Made by a program: the position numbers and the translations under genes. A stretch of 64,000 nucleotides of DNA from Vibrio echinoideorum (GTDB lineage: Bacteria; Pseudomonadota; Gammaproteobacteria; Enterobacterales; Vibrionaceae). The stretch covers positions 558,001-622,000 of the forward strand of contig NZ_AP025483.1 of the NCBI RefSeq assembly GCF_024347455.1. The letters are read 5' to 3'. Shown here piece by piece: positions 55,847 through 64,000 of this stretch (the stretch's first letter is position 1; each line of letters begins with the position of its first letter). Under the pieces are notes generated by a model. That model searched no databases, was not told the DNA's origin, and saw only the letters and a program-made list of their open reading frames with translations.

Positions 55847-56872
55847 TTATTTATCTCCGCTCCAAAGTGCATTTTGTGGTGGTAGTTCTGGTTCACGTTC
55901 TTCTTTGTCTTGAGCCGCTAGTTTCTTCCAACGTTTCATACCTTTGTGAGAACGCAATTGAGGGTTAGCAATTTCATCGACAGCAAAGTTAAGCAAAGCA
56001 AGGCCTGTTACTAGTAGTGTCAGTGCGATACAAGGAGCCAACAGTTCCCACCAAGCGCCAATCAGCATAGATGAAGACGTTTGAACGTTGTAAAGCATGA
56101 TGCCCCAACTGATTGTGTTTGAGTCACCAAGACCTAGGAATGAAATTGTTGCTTCCATCATGATTGCGTACATCACCGAACCGATGAAGCTTGCGCCGAC
56201 AATAGAGATAAGGTTTGGTAGAATCTCTACGAAGATGATGCGGAATGAAGATTCACCCAAAACTTCAGCTGCTTTTACAAACTCTTTTTCACGCAGTGCT
56301 AAAGTTTGGGAGCGAACAACACGGGCCCCCCAAGCCCAGGACATAAAGCCGATAACTAAGGTGATGGTGAGTGGCCCTGCCTCACCGATAAAGGCCGCGA
56401 CTACGAACAATAATGGGTATTGAGGAATAACCAGCATGATGTTCATCGCTGCGGTCAGTATGTCATCCACACGGCCACCAAAGTAACCAGCCGAAACACC
56501 GATAACAGTTGCTAATAAACATACGGTTAGACCAGCCCCAAAACCTACCGCAAGAGATACACGTGCGCCGTATACCACTTGTGACCAAACATCACGCCCC
56601 ATACGAGTTGTACCGAGTACGTGGTCTGCCTTCTTAGACATAATTAATGTACGACGGTCGTCTGCTAAGTTTTGAGCAACCCAGCCGTCAGGGTTAGTTT
56701 GTGCAGACTTCACGATGAAACCTGGGTATTCGTGCGGGTTACCTGTACGTTTGTCTGGTACATGTTTGGTAATTAAAGGGGCAGCAATAGCGCCAAGAAT
56801 AAAAATACTTAGGATGATGACGCCAGTTAGGGCCATCGGGTTACGCCAAATGAGTTTTAGAATGTCTTTCAT
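55847..56872 (-). CDS. Chito-oligosaccharide ABC transporter permease, DppC type
   Basis: 341-residue inner-membrane permease: one N-terminal helix (about 14-34), a periplasmic segment of about 60 residues, then five helices of the BPD-transporter domain with the EAA loop (KAAEVLGESSFRIIFVEILPNL). It starts 2 nt after the DppB-type permease stop. V. cholerae VC0618 equivalent. Confidence 0.93.
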   Translation of the reverse strand: MKDILKLIWRNPMALTGVIILSIFILGAIAAPLITKHVPDKRTGNPHEYPGFIVKSAQTNPDGWVAQNLADDRRTLIMSKKADHVLGTTRMGRDVWSQVVYGARVSLAVGFGAGLTVCLLATVIGVSAGYFGGRVDDILTAAMNIMLVIPQYPLLFVVAAFIGEAGPLTITLVIGFMSWAWGARVVRSQTLALREKEFVKAAEVLGESSFRIIFVEILPNLISIVGASFIGSVMYAIMMEATISFLGLGDSNTISWGIMLYNVQTSSSMLIGAWWELLAPCIALTLLVTGLALLNFAVDEIANPQLRSHKGMKRWKKLAAQDKEEREPELPPQNALWSGDK

Positions 56873-56874
56873 GA

Positions 56875-57861
56875 TTATTTACCACCCTTACGAAGACGAG
56901 GGTCAAGAACAACGTAAAGCATGTCGGCAACTAGGTTAAAGAACAGCATGAATAGCGTCATAATAAGCAGTTGGCCTTGCAATACTTGGTAGTCACGAGC
57001 GTTAATTGCGTTGAAAAGTACGCTGCCAAGGCCTGGGTAGTTAAAGATGATTTCGATGATTAATTGACCACCGATTGCCATGCCTAAAGACATTGAAAGG
57101 GCTGTAACACTTGGTAGCATCGCGTTACGAGCTGCGTAGTTGAATACCACTCGGTTCTCGCTAAGGCCTTTGCCTTTAGCCATAGTTATGTAGTCTTCTG
57201 CTAGCAGGTTGATCATGTTGTTACGCATGTTTACTAGGAAGCCACCAATTTGAACTATGGATGCACACACCAAGGGTAAGAAAGCGTGGTACGCAACGTC
57301 TTTTATGAATGCCCAACTTGTCCAGTCAGGTATCGTACCTGCGGTATAGGCGTAGCCTGTCGGGAACCACTTTAAGCCAATGGCGAAGGTGAATAGTGCA
57401 ATCATCGCAATAACTACCTGAGGAACGGCTTGTAGAATAAGCATCCCCGGTGTAACAAATGCATCGTATTTGCTGCCACGTTTCCATGCTGCAAAAATAC
57501 CTAGGATTGAACCAATAGAGAAAGAAAGAACAACTGCGGTCCCAGCTAAGAAAAGCGACCAGCCAAATGCTCCGCCCAACAATGTATTTACTGAGAGTGG
57601 GTAGAATTGGATTGATGTACCAAGCTCCCAGCTAAGAATGTTTTTCATATACGCTACATATTGAACGAGTAAGCCACCATCAACGAAGCCTAATAGTTCT
57701 TTCATTGCAGCTATACGCTCTGGAGTAACTTGTACAGAAGCGTTCGCAAACATCATGGTAACTGGGTCACCAGGCATTGCTCTTGGAATAATAAAGTTTA
57801 ACGTCGCAGCAACTAATAGCGCGACAAAATAGAATGACAAACGTCTAAAAAAATAACCCAT
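56875..57861 (-). CDS. Chito-oligosaccharide ABC transporter permease, DppB type
   Basis: 328-residue inner-membrane permease with the DppB/OppB N-terminal signature (helix, then IPRAMPGDPVTMMF), six membrane segments and the EAA loop MAKGKGLSENRVVFNYAARNAMLP. It lies 169 nt downstream of cbp, with two hairpins in the gap, so its expression is probably set lower than that of the binding protein. V. cholerae VC0619 equivalent. Confidence 0.93.
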   Translation of the reverse strand: MGYFFRRLSFYFVALLVAATLNFIIPRAMPGDPVTMMFANASVQVTPERIAAMKELLGFVDGGLLVQYVAYMKNILSWELGTSIQFYPLSVNTLLGGAFGWSLFLAGTAVVLSFSIGSILGIFAAWKRGSKYDAFVTPGMLILQAVPQVVIAMIALFTFAIGLKWFPTGYAYTAGTIPDWTSWAFIKDVAYHAFLPLVCASIVQIGGFLVNMRNNMINLLAEDYITMAKGKGLSENRVVFNYAARNAMLPSVTALSMSLGMAIGGQLIIEIIFNYPGLGSVLFNAINARDYQVLQGQLLIMTLFMLFFNLVADMLYVVLDPRLRKGGK

Positions 57862-57933
57862 AACTCACACCTTACTCACCCAGATTGTTTCCCTGTTTCT
57901 GGATTCAGGTCGCTCCTAGCGAAATTTGGAACG

Positions 57934-57987
57934 AAAAATCCCCTGACGACTAGCGCCATACTTTCAATTGATAGTGTGGGGATTTTT
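57934..57987 (-). terminator. Attenuator-like hairpin between cbp and the permease gene
   Basis: AAAAATCCCC (57934-57943) and GGGGATTTTT (57978-57987) form a 10-bp perfect stem around a 34-nt loop. On the minus strand the 3' arm ends in TTTTT, terminator-like. It should reduce read-through from cbp to the permease genes. Confidence 0.65.
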
Positions 57988-57991
57988 ATAA

Positions 57992-58013
57992 GCGGCGTAA
58001 GAAGTTACGCCGC
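57992..58013 (-). other. GC-rich hairpin just after cbp
   Basis: GCGGCGTAA (57992-58000) and TTACGCCGC (58005-58013) form a perfect 9-bp stem with loop GAAG, 17 nt after the cbp stop. Such elements often protect the binding-protein part of an ABC operon mRNA from 3' exonucleases. Confidence 0.7.
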
Positions 58014-58030
58014 AAAAATTGAACGATTAC

Positions 58031-59713
58031 TTATTTAACTGGTTTTAGGTCCAGTACATGAAGTAGACGCTCTGGAATACCAGCCCAAATGTTTGGACGG
58101 CCTTTTGGATTTTCTTCGTTCCACCAACCAGTGAAGCGAGTTGTGTTGTATTGGTACATGTAAGCACCAGACATCACCGGAATTGTCACTTGGTCCGCAG
58201 CGATGATTTGCTGGATACCATGTGCAATATCTAGTTGTTCGTTCTTATCAGCTGTTTTGTAGAAGCTGTTTAGAAGACCATCTAGCTTATCATTTTGGTA
58301 GTAGTGCATTGCGAAACGAGGCATACCATCACCAGATTGTAGTGACGAGTTGTAAGCACTGTTCCAGTATGTGTATGGATCCGCACCATGGAAGTAGTTT
58401 GTGTATGCTACGTCGTATGTACCTTCAAGCATTGCTTGGTTGTACACTGAGAAATCAGGTGTACGAGCTTTCGCTTTAATACCGATCTCGTTTAGCTGTT
58501 CTACCGCAAGTTGAACTGTGTTGTTAAAGTCAGTCCAGCCATTTGGCGATTGAATCATTAGTTCGAAAGACTTGCCTGATGGAGTATCAACAAAACCATC
58601 TTTGTTTACATCTTTGAAGCCTGCGTCAGCAAGAAGCTTTTTAGCACCTTCAGCATTGTATGTGTTGAAGCCTTTGTACTTGTTGTGAGTCTTTTCATCA
58701 GACCAAGCTTCAAACGCGTAGCCAAGACCTGATGCGAAATCGTTCACAGTACCACCGCCGTAGAATGCGATGTCGATGATAGTTTGACGATCAAGAGCCA
58801 TTGAGAAAGCACGGCGGAATTCAACGTTGCTCAATGCTTCATGCTTCGCAGCATCAGGGTGCTTGAAGTTAACGATGAATGCTTGCGTACCTGCTGGCGG
58901 GTACCAGTAGTGGTGTTTCGGGCTCGCTGCTGCGTAGGTACGGTCGATATCAGGAACGAAAGAAGACGTCCAATCCATTTCACTGTTTACAACTTTACCT
59001 AGGAACTGGTCGTTGTTAGCAATTTGTGGAACGCGCAGACAGTCAACATCTAGGTTGTCTGCATCCCAGTAGTTCGGGTTTGCACACTGGATGTATAGTT
59101 GCGCTGTAAACGTATCGATTTCTGTAAACGGACCTGAACCTACAGGGTTCTCATTGGTGAACGTAGATGGATTTTGTACGTCTTTCCAGATGTGCTTAGG
59201 TACTACTGGTACTTTAGCAATCTCATAAGGTACGTTTGAGTTAGCTTCTGTTAGGGTAAACTTAACTTGGTTGTCGTTCAGTTTTTCTACAGAAGTTACC
59301 CAAGAGTTGATACCAGATTGGTCAAGTTCTGGCTTCTCTTTTACAAGGTTGAAAGAAAAAACAACATCATCAGCAGAGAAAGTTTCTCCGTCAGACCATT
59401 TAACACCCTTACGAATGTCAAAAACTACGCTCATCAGGTCATCTGACATTGTGAAGTTTTCAGCTAGACGGAACACTGGAGTGTTACCGTGCATTTCGTT
59501 AAATACTACTAGCGGCTCATAAAGGAAGTCGGTTGTAGTATGTAGGTTAGTAGCACCAAGGTACGGGTTAAAGTTACGTACGAATGTAGTGTACTCTTTC
59601 GGGTGAATAGTCAACTCACTGCGTTCTGCAGCGGTTGCTACTGATGCAAAACCTGTTGTAGCAGTTGCAATAATTGCTGTTGCTATTGCTGTTTTTTTTA
59701 TATTGGCAAGCAT
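58031..59713 (-). CDS. cbp: Periplasmic chitin oligosaccharide-binding protein CBP
   Basis: 560-residue solute-binding protein of family 5 (DppA/OppA type). The signal peptide (MLANIKKTAIATAIIATATT...) is cleaved near VATA-AERS. It captures (GlcNAc)2 and longer oligomers for the adjacent ABC importer and, in V. cholerae (VC0620), binds the periplasmic domain of ChiS to hold it inactive until chitin oligomers appear. AAGGA lies 8 nt before the ATG. It heads the ten-gene operon ending at 45064. Confidence 0.95.
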   Translation of the reverse strand: MLANIKKTAIATAIIATATTGFASVATAAERSELTIHPKEYTTFVRNFNPYLGATNLHTTTDFLYEPLVVFNEMHGNTPVFRLAENFTMSDDLMSVVFDIRKGVKWSDGETFSADDVVFSFNLVKEKPELDQSGINSWVTSVEKLNDNQVKFTLTEANSNVPYEIAKVPVVPKHIWKDVQNPSTFTNENPVGSGPFTEIDTFTAQLYIQCANPNYWDADNLDVDCLRVPQIANNDQFLGKVVNSEMDWTSSFVPDIDRTYAAASPKHHYWYPPAGTQAFIVNFKHPDAAKHEALSNVEFRRAFSMALDRQTIIDIAFYGGGTVNDFASGLGYAFEAWSDEKTHNKYKGFNTYNAEGAKKLLADAGFKDVNKDGFVDTPSGKSFELMIQSPNGWTDFNNTVQLAVEQLNEIGIKAKARTPDFSVYNQAMLEGTYDVAYTNYFHGADPYTYWNSAYNSSLQSGDGMPRFAMHYYQNDKLDGLLNSFYKTADKNEQLDIAHGIQQIIAADQVTIPVMSGAYMYQYNTTRFTGWWNEENPKGRPNIWAGIPERLLHVLDLKPVK

Positions 59714-60362
59714 AGCTGTTCCTTACTATTTGCTTTCATTTCACTAATGGATTGAATGTTATCTGTCGCTAATTGTTTAGTAGATACACACTCTAGTTAA
59801 AGGCCTACCTCTTCTTCATTGCTCCAGATTTGTTGCTTCTTCTGAGAAGTGGTAAGAGTGGCCTGTAGGCCTTTGGCAGGAGTAAGAAAACACCTTATCG
59901 ATGAATTAATCAAACTCGTTTCCCGTCAAAAACGTTAAAAACACACATCGACACGTCATTAACGTCAAAACATGGCGCTTTGATGGTTTTTTGCGCGCAG
60001 TTGTTAAGGTGATGTGACTCGCAATTGATTTTGTAGTAGTACCGGTACGTTAGTGGTTACTTACTTTTCTGGCTTTTAATTGTAATGGGTTATTCCATTT
60101 TAATGTAATTGTAGATCTCTATCACTTACTGGTTCTACGTTAAATTTCCCTAGAAAATTAAATCTGCCGTTCTGTTGTGACTCGCTTCTCAAACTGCAAC
60201 AAAGAGTCGGAGGAATGTGAAATTCAGCCAAGAATAAGCTCTTAAGTATCGATTGAACAGGTGATTGTTTAAGCTTACGTGACGTATGATTTGGCTTGTT
60301 TAACTAGAAAAAAAAAGTAATAGCGTAGACTAAATGTTGTGCTTTTATTGAACGATTAGGCA
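59714..60362. other. chb operon promoter/leader region between chiS and cbp
   Basis: About 650 nt without an ORF of useful length. Near cbp is a strongly folded leader (59799-59874). Further upstream the 10-mer TGTGACTCGC occurs twice in the same orientation, at 60013-60022 and 60176-60185. In V. cholerae the matching region is bound directly by ChiS and SlmA; I cannot place those sites here by sequence alone. Confidence 0.6.
59799..59874 (-). ncRNA. Structured leader element of the chb operon mRNA
   Basis: A closing stem AAAGGCCTAC (59799-59808) with GTAGGCCTTT (59865-59874), perfect over 10 bp; a stacked inner stem CTCTT (59809-59813) with AAGAG (59854-59858), offset by a 6-nt bulge; and an apical hairpin CTTCT (59836-59840) with AGAAG (59845-59849). 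It lies 85 to 161 nt before the cbp start. There is no T-run after the minus-strand 3' arm, so it is not a simple terminator. Function unknown; it could be a 5' stabiliser or regulatory element. Confidence 0.5.
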
Positions 60363-60387
60363 TGAAAAAGCCCACTCAAGGTGGGCT
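60363..60387 (-). terminator. Terminator after chiS
   Basis: AGCCCAC (60369-60375) and GTGGGCT (60381-60387) form a 7-bp GC-rich stem; on the minus strand TTTTC follows. It lies 35 nt after the chiS stop. Confidence 0.82.
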
Positions 60388-60421
60388 GCATTACTCACTG
60401 TATCGTGATATTTCTTCGGGG

Positions 60422-63400
60422 TTAGCTGGTCAGTAATTTCTGCAGTTTATCCCTTAGCATCTCGATATGAGTTCTTTCGGGGGTCTGCTCTTTACAATGT
60501 TCGAGAATAAACTCAATAGAGCTCAATACCGTTCTCCAGCGAGGCGTTCTTGGTAGTGTTTCTACACGAAGGTACTTATCTAAGGTTCGAGTTTGAAGTG
60601 TGCTGCGGTCTAAATAGACTCGCCACAAGCCACTTTTCTCTGCGAAAGCAAACTTGGTTTCCCCTGTAACAGACTCCCAGTAGATAATGGCATTGGTCAT
60701 GACATCGACTAATACTTCACGCATCAGCTCTTGTTTGTTTTTACCTTCACCGGTTGCCTTATCAGCAAGACGAGTAAATTCACCACCAAGCTCCTTCAGT
60801 TGTTGCAGCTTATCTTTGTCACCTTCAAAGGCGTAGCTTGAAAGTGCCTCAACCGCCGTTTCAAGGTTATTAACTCGGTTTGAGTTAACGCCACCACCCA
60901 CATTGAAGATATACATGGTATCGAGCCCTGAGCCTTCAGGTAGCTTGAGGATGTCACTTGGAATGCGCTGACGTGTGTCATCTATGTAGATATCAATATC
61001 ACCACAGTAGTGGGCTTGTTCCACTTTAAGGTATTTAGGTGCGATGATCTCGTCGGCCATTGAACGCTTAAGTTGTTCTTGTCCGCGTCTAAATAGCTTA
61101 GCAGCCGCTTCGTTTGCAAATCGAATACGTTGGTCATCTCGAATACAGATGATCGCCTCTGGAGCTGACTCCAACTGTTCTAGCAAGCGTCCTTGAGTTT
61201 CTAACAGGTTGGCCTCAACCATGGCTCTATGTTTGAGCTCTAATTGCAGTTGGTCATTCTCAAGACGCCTTTGCTCGGCTTTACTTGCCGATAAGTGCGC
61301 TGTGATTCGAGCTGCAAGTTCTTGTTTATTAAATGGCTTGGATAAGTAGTCATTGGCACCCGCTTCGAAGCCTCGTACTCGGTCTTCTGCTTGGTTCAAT
61401 GCCGTAAGCATGATGATTGGCAATTGTGCGTGATCATATTGCTTACGTAGCGCTTCACAAACCTGATAACCACTCATACCTGGCATCATGATGTCGAGTA
61501 ACAGTAATTCTGGTTTCTCTTTTTCAATCAGTTCAATGGTTTCTGGGCCATCACATGCGGTACGAACTCGATAACCTTCTAATTTCAAGAAGCTGTCTAA
61601 TACGCGCAGGTTGACTGGCTCATCATCAGCGATAACTAATAATGGACCATTAGGATCTTCACTGATAATGCTGTTTTCTTGTTGGCTATTATCTATCAAA
61701 TCTGGCGCTTGGAAGTGTGAGTAGTTTCCAGACTCGTTATAGCTATCCAGTTCTTGTTGGGTAGCTACAGGCAGAGTAAAGCTGAAAGTCGTGCCTAGCA
61801 TTGGCTGGCTACTCACGTACAGTGAACCTCCCATTAGCTCAATCAGCTGACGGCTAATAGATAACCCAAGCCCTGCACCTTGGCGGTAGTTACTGGCATC
61901 TTGGCCAGCTTGAATCAGTGGTTCAAAGATATGTTCAAGGTACTCTGCCGGTATTCCTTGGCCTGTATCGACAACTTGTACACGAATGTTGTCGTCGATA
62001 ACGCTTGCTGAGATAACAATCTTACCTTCGGATGTGTACTTGATGGCATTACCAACCAAGTTATACATCACTTGCTCAAGTCGTTGAGGGTCCGATGAAA
62101 CTAGGCCTAAATCACTTGGCACTTGGTTAATGATGCGGATTGGCTTGTTACCTAATAGGTGATGAGAAAGCTCAAGAACCAAGTTGGTGGCGGCAGACAA
62201 ATCAACGGCAGACTTTTTAATGTCCAAGCTGCCATAACGCATTTTATGGTAATCAAGCAGGTCATCAACCAGTGTTGCCAATCTCTGTCCACTATTGATG
62301 ATGATATCCAGTTGGTATTTCTGATTAGCAGGAATAGGGCCATTTGCGCCGGATATTAGCGCTTCAGCAATACCAACCATGCCATGTAGCGGTGTTCTTA
62401 GTTCATGTGAGGTCGTTGCTAAGAACTCATCTTTAAGCTTGTTGGCCAACTGCAGCTCTTCGTTTTGCTTTTGAATGGTCTTTAGGTTGTCCTCAAGCTC
62501 ATCATTTTGGCTTCTAATTAGCTGCATTTTTTCGCGAATCGAACGCTGCATCCGTTCAAAGCTGACGGCTAAGCGGCCTATTTCGTCTTTGCGTTCGGTA
62601 TTAATCATGGTTTCGTCAAGATCACCTGCAGAGACTTTCTCGGCAGCCCACGTGAGCTTGAGGAGAGGGGAAGTGATGAAATTGGACAGATAATGTGATG
62701 CGACAAACACAAGAATGATCGCTGTTAGCATTACGATCACGAAGATCTTTTCTAGCTGATGAATACGAGCAAAAGCTTCTTTCTCTGGAAGCTCCACGAC
62801 CAAAGCCCATGTCGCATATTTTAGTTCAATAGGAGTGTATGCCGCGATGATCGCTTGATCTTGAGTGTTGTTGAATGTCCCAACGGCTGTTTCACCTGCA
62901 AGTGCTTTATTAACAACATCTAAGCTTAAATTGATCGACTCTTGTGAATGCGCGAGGCTACGGGGCAAGTGATCGTCACCGACCAATAACGTCTGAATGT
63001 TTGAACGCTTATTTACGTCGGCAATCAGCTTAGTAATGCCGTTAATCGGAAGTCTAAACATCGCATAACTGTGTAAGTAACCTTGTTGTACGATTGGCGC
63101 ACCAAGCCATGCGGTTTGTTTTCCGTCTTCGTCTTTGAAGTCAGAGACAATAACGGGCGTGTAATCTTCGTTAGATCTACGTCTATCGGTCACGTCTTTT
63201 GCTAGTCGTTGAAACGTCAGGCCTAGGTTTGAATCTTTGTATTTGCCGGTTAATAAGTTGGTGCCGTAGTCATCATGCTTAAAGACTGAGTAAGCGATAT
63301 TGCCATTGATATCGACTAATAAAATATCGTCAAAATCGGAGCGTTTAAGCAGCTCTAAGTAGGCATTATGGTAGCGCTTGTGCAGTAGACGATAACGCTC

Positions 63401-63811
63401 GCTGCCAATAAAACTGGTGGACTCTGGAAGAATCGATGTTTTTATTTGATCGCCAGAACCTTGAATGTAGCGCTGCTGCGCATTACTGCGTGCTTCGTCA
63501 ATATCTAAACCAAGTCGTTGGAAGGCATTGATTAAGCCGTAAAATCGCCCACCACTGGCATTGGCGAGTTCTGAACGCACAAAGCCCATCACTTGAGACT
63601 CTTGAGCTTGTAGATAATCGACAATTTGCTGTTGCTTAGTATCACGAACGGAAACAAGGTGTGAGGTACTTTGTTCCTGAAGGTCCTGACTGTGCGATTG
63701 GAGGAAAAATATCGCGATAAGTGTCACTGGGGTAATACTGAGGACAAGAAATGCCAGCATTAGGGTATTTTGAAGGCGCTTAAACTTCTGCTTACGATAG
63801 AATCTAAACAT
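60422..63811 (-). CDS. chiS: Chitin-sensing hybrid histidine kinase / transcription regulator ChiS
   Basis: 1129-residue inner-membrane regulator of chitin use and natural competence. Order: helix about 15-37, periplasmic dCache-like sensor (about 40-350) that contacts CBP, helix about 356-376, HAMP, HisKA with His469 (TTSHELRTPLHG), HATPase (NLVGNAIKY, DTGQGI, GAGLGLSI), receiver with Asp773 in LLDIMMPGM, a PAS-like segment (about 870-930) and a C-terminal domain (about 1020-1129). In V. cholerae the equivalent residues are His469 and Asp772 and the C-terminus binds the chb promoter directly. Confidence 0.95.
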   Translation of the reverse strand: MFRFYRKQKFKRLQNTLMLAFLVLSITPVTLIAIFFLQSHSQDLQEQSTSHLVSVRDTKQQQIVDYLQAQESQVMGFVRSELANASGGRFYGLINAFQRLGLDIDEARSNAQQRYIQGSGDQIKTSILPESTSFIGSERYRLLHKRYHNAYLELLKRSDFDDILLVDINGNIAYSVFKHDDYGTNLLTGKYKDSNLGLTFQRLAKDVTDRRRSNEDYTPVIVSDFKDEDGKQTAWLGAPIVQQGYLHSYAMFRLPINGITKLIADVNKRSNIQTLLVGDDHLPRSLAHSQESINLSLDVVNKALAGETAVGTFNNTQDQAIIAAYTPIELKYATWALVVELPEKEAFARIHQLEKIFVIVMLTAIILVFVASHYLSNFITSPLLKLTWAAEKVSAGDLDETMINTERKDEIGRLAVSFERMQRSIREKMQLIRSQNDELEDNLKTIQKQNEELQLANKLKDEFLATTSHELRTPLHGMVGIAEALISGANGPIPANQKYQLDIIINSGQRLATLVDDLLDYHKMRYGSLDIKKSAVDLSAATNLVLELSHHLLGNKPIRIINQVPSDLGLVSSDPQRLEQVMYNLVGNAIKYTSEGKIVISASVIDDNIRVQVVDTGQGIPAEYLEHIFEPLIQAGQDASNYRQGAGLGLSISRQLIELMGGSLYVSSQPMLGTTFSFTLPVATQQELDSYNESGNYSHFQAPDLIDNSQQENSIISEDPNGPLLVIADDEPVNLRVLDSFLKLEGYRVRTACDGPETIELIEKEKPELLLLDIMMPGMSGYQVCEALRKQYDHAQLPIIMLTALNQAEDRVRGFEAGANDYLSKPFNKQELAARITAHLSASKAEQRRLENDQLQLELKHRAMVEANLLETQGRLLEQLESAPEAIICIRDDQRIRFANEAAAKLFRRGQEQLKRSMADEIIAPKYLKVEQAHYCGDIDIYIDDTRQRIPSDILKLPEGSGLDTMYIFNVGGGVNSNRVNNLETAVEALSSYAFEGDKDKLQQLKELGGEFTRLADKATGEGKNKQELMREVLVDVMTNAIIYWESVTGETKFAFAEKSGLWRVYLDRSTLQTRTLDKYLRVETLPRTPRWRTVLSSIEFILEHCKEQTPERTHIEMLRDKLQKLLTS

Positions 63812-64000
63812 AAATTGGGTACTACTTTCCTTTGATGTACTGCTAAAAGGGGCGAAAACAAGTACAGAGAATAGAATTAACGGGTTCCAATTTAACGAAA
63901 TTAACGAGTTTTTTTACTTTGACAAGTAAGTGGTATTTAAAGCGTGTGCAAAAGCTCACTTTTATAGGCTTTTGATAAAAATATGAACAGACAGCGCAGA
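63812..64000. other. chiS upstream region to right edge
   Basis: The chiS leader contains AAGGAAAG 12 nt or so before the ATG. An inverted repeat CAAAAGC (63949-63955) / GCTTTTG (63968-63974) is present without a T-run. I see no gene. Confidence 0.4.

Noticed and set aside
60000..60030. SlmA-like site near GTGATGTGACTCGC in the chb region
   Set aside because: Only a loose fit to GTGAGTACTCAC; too many mismatches to annotate.
63949..63974. Inverted repeat CAAAAGC/GCTTTTG near the right edge as a terminator
   Set aside because: AT-rich 7-bp stem with no T-run and no upstream gene in view; not enough to call.

Overview
The window is chromosomal core DNA from a marine Vibrio, probably of the Splendidus/Harveyi side of the genus. 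The evidence is a near-canonical LuxR/HapR/OpaR-type TetR regulator, the complete Vibrio chitobiose (chb) operon with ChiS, a type IVa pilus pilABCD cluster next to nadC/ampD, and the hpt-can-(yadGH)-panCB-folK-pcnB-gluQ-dksA-sfsA-hrpB-mrcB order known from gammaproteobacteria. Every large reading frame is intact. I see no prophage, integron, CRISPR array, IS element, tRNA or rRNA gene.

Layout. 1-6.1 kb (minus strand): yacG (cut by the left edge), zapD, coaE, pilD, pilC, pilB, pilA. 6.3-15.4 kb: nadC (minus), ampD, then pdhR-aceE-aceF and lpd, the pyruvate dehydrogenase system, with two PdhR-type operators in front of pdhR. 15.6-21.8 kb: luxR (minus) with a Qrr-pairing site in its leader, hpt, can (minus), a BicA-like SulP transporter divergent from can, and the YadG/YadH ABC exporter. 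21.9-28.1 kb (minus): panC-panB-folK-pcnB, gluQ, dksA, sfsA. 28.1-38.8 kb (plus): hrpB-mrcB, a patatin/Omp85 two-domain outer-membrane protein, acnB, yacL. 39.1-44.9 kb (plus): glnK-amtB and the ferric iron transporter fbpABC. 45.0-63.8 kb (minus): the chitin oligosaccharide regulon: phosphohexomutase, chitobiose phosphorylase, GH20, glucosamine kinase, GH9, a five-gene ABC importer ending with CBP, and the sensor ChiS.

How the parts work together. In the chitin block, CBP captures chito-oligosaccharides, the Dpp/Opp-like ABC system imports them, cytoplasmic GH20/GH9 and the phosphorylase split them, GspK and the mutase feed hexosamine phosphates to central metabolism, and ChiS controls the operon. 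In the nitrogen block, glnK-amtB is preceded by a sigma-54 promoter and two NtrC-like enhancer sites, one lying inside the yacL terminator hairpin. In the iron block, fbpA has a strong -10, a Fur-like box, a downstream attenuator-like terminator and a short leader ORF running into fbpB.

Most of the window is ordinary. The parts worth a second look are intergenic: the terminator/enhancer overlap upstream of glnK, the leader ORFs before fbpB, the structured leader of the chb operon, a MITE-like palindromic repeat near the left edge, and a 20-bp tandem repeat between dksA and gluQ. I did not find an obviously undescribed multi-gene system.
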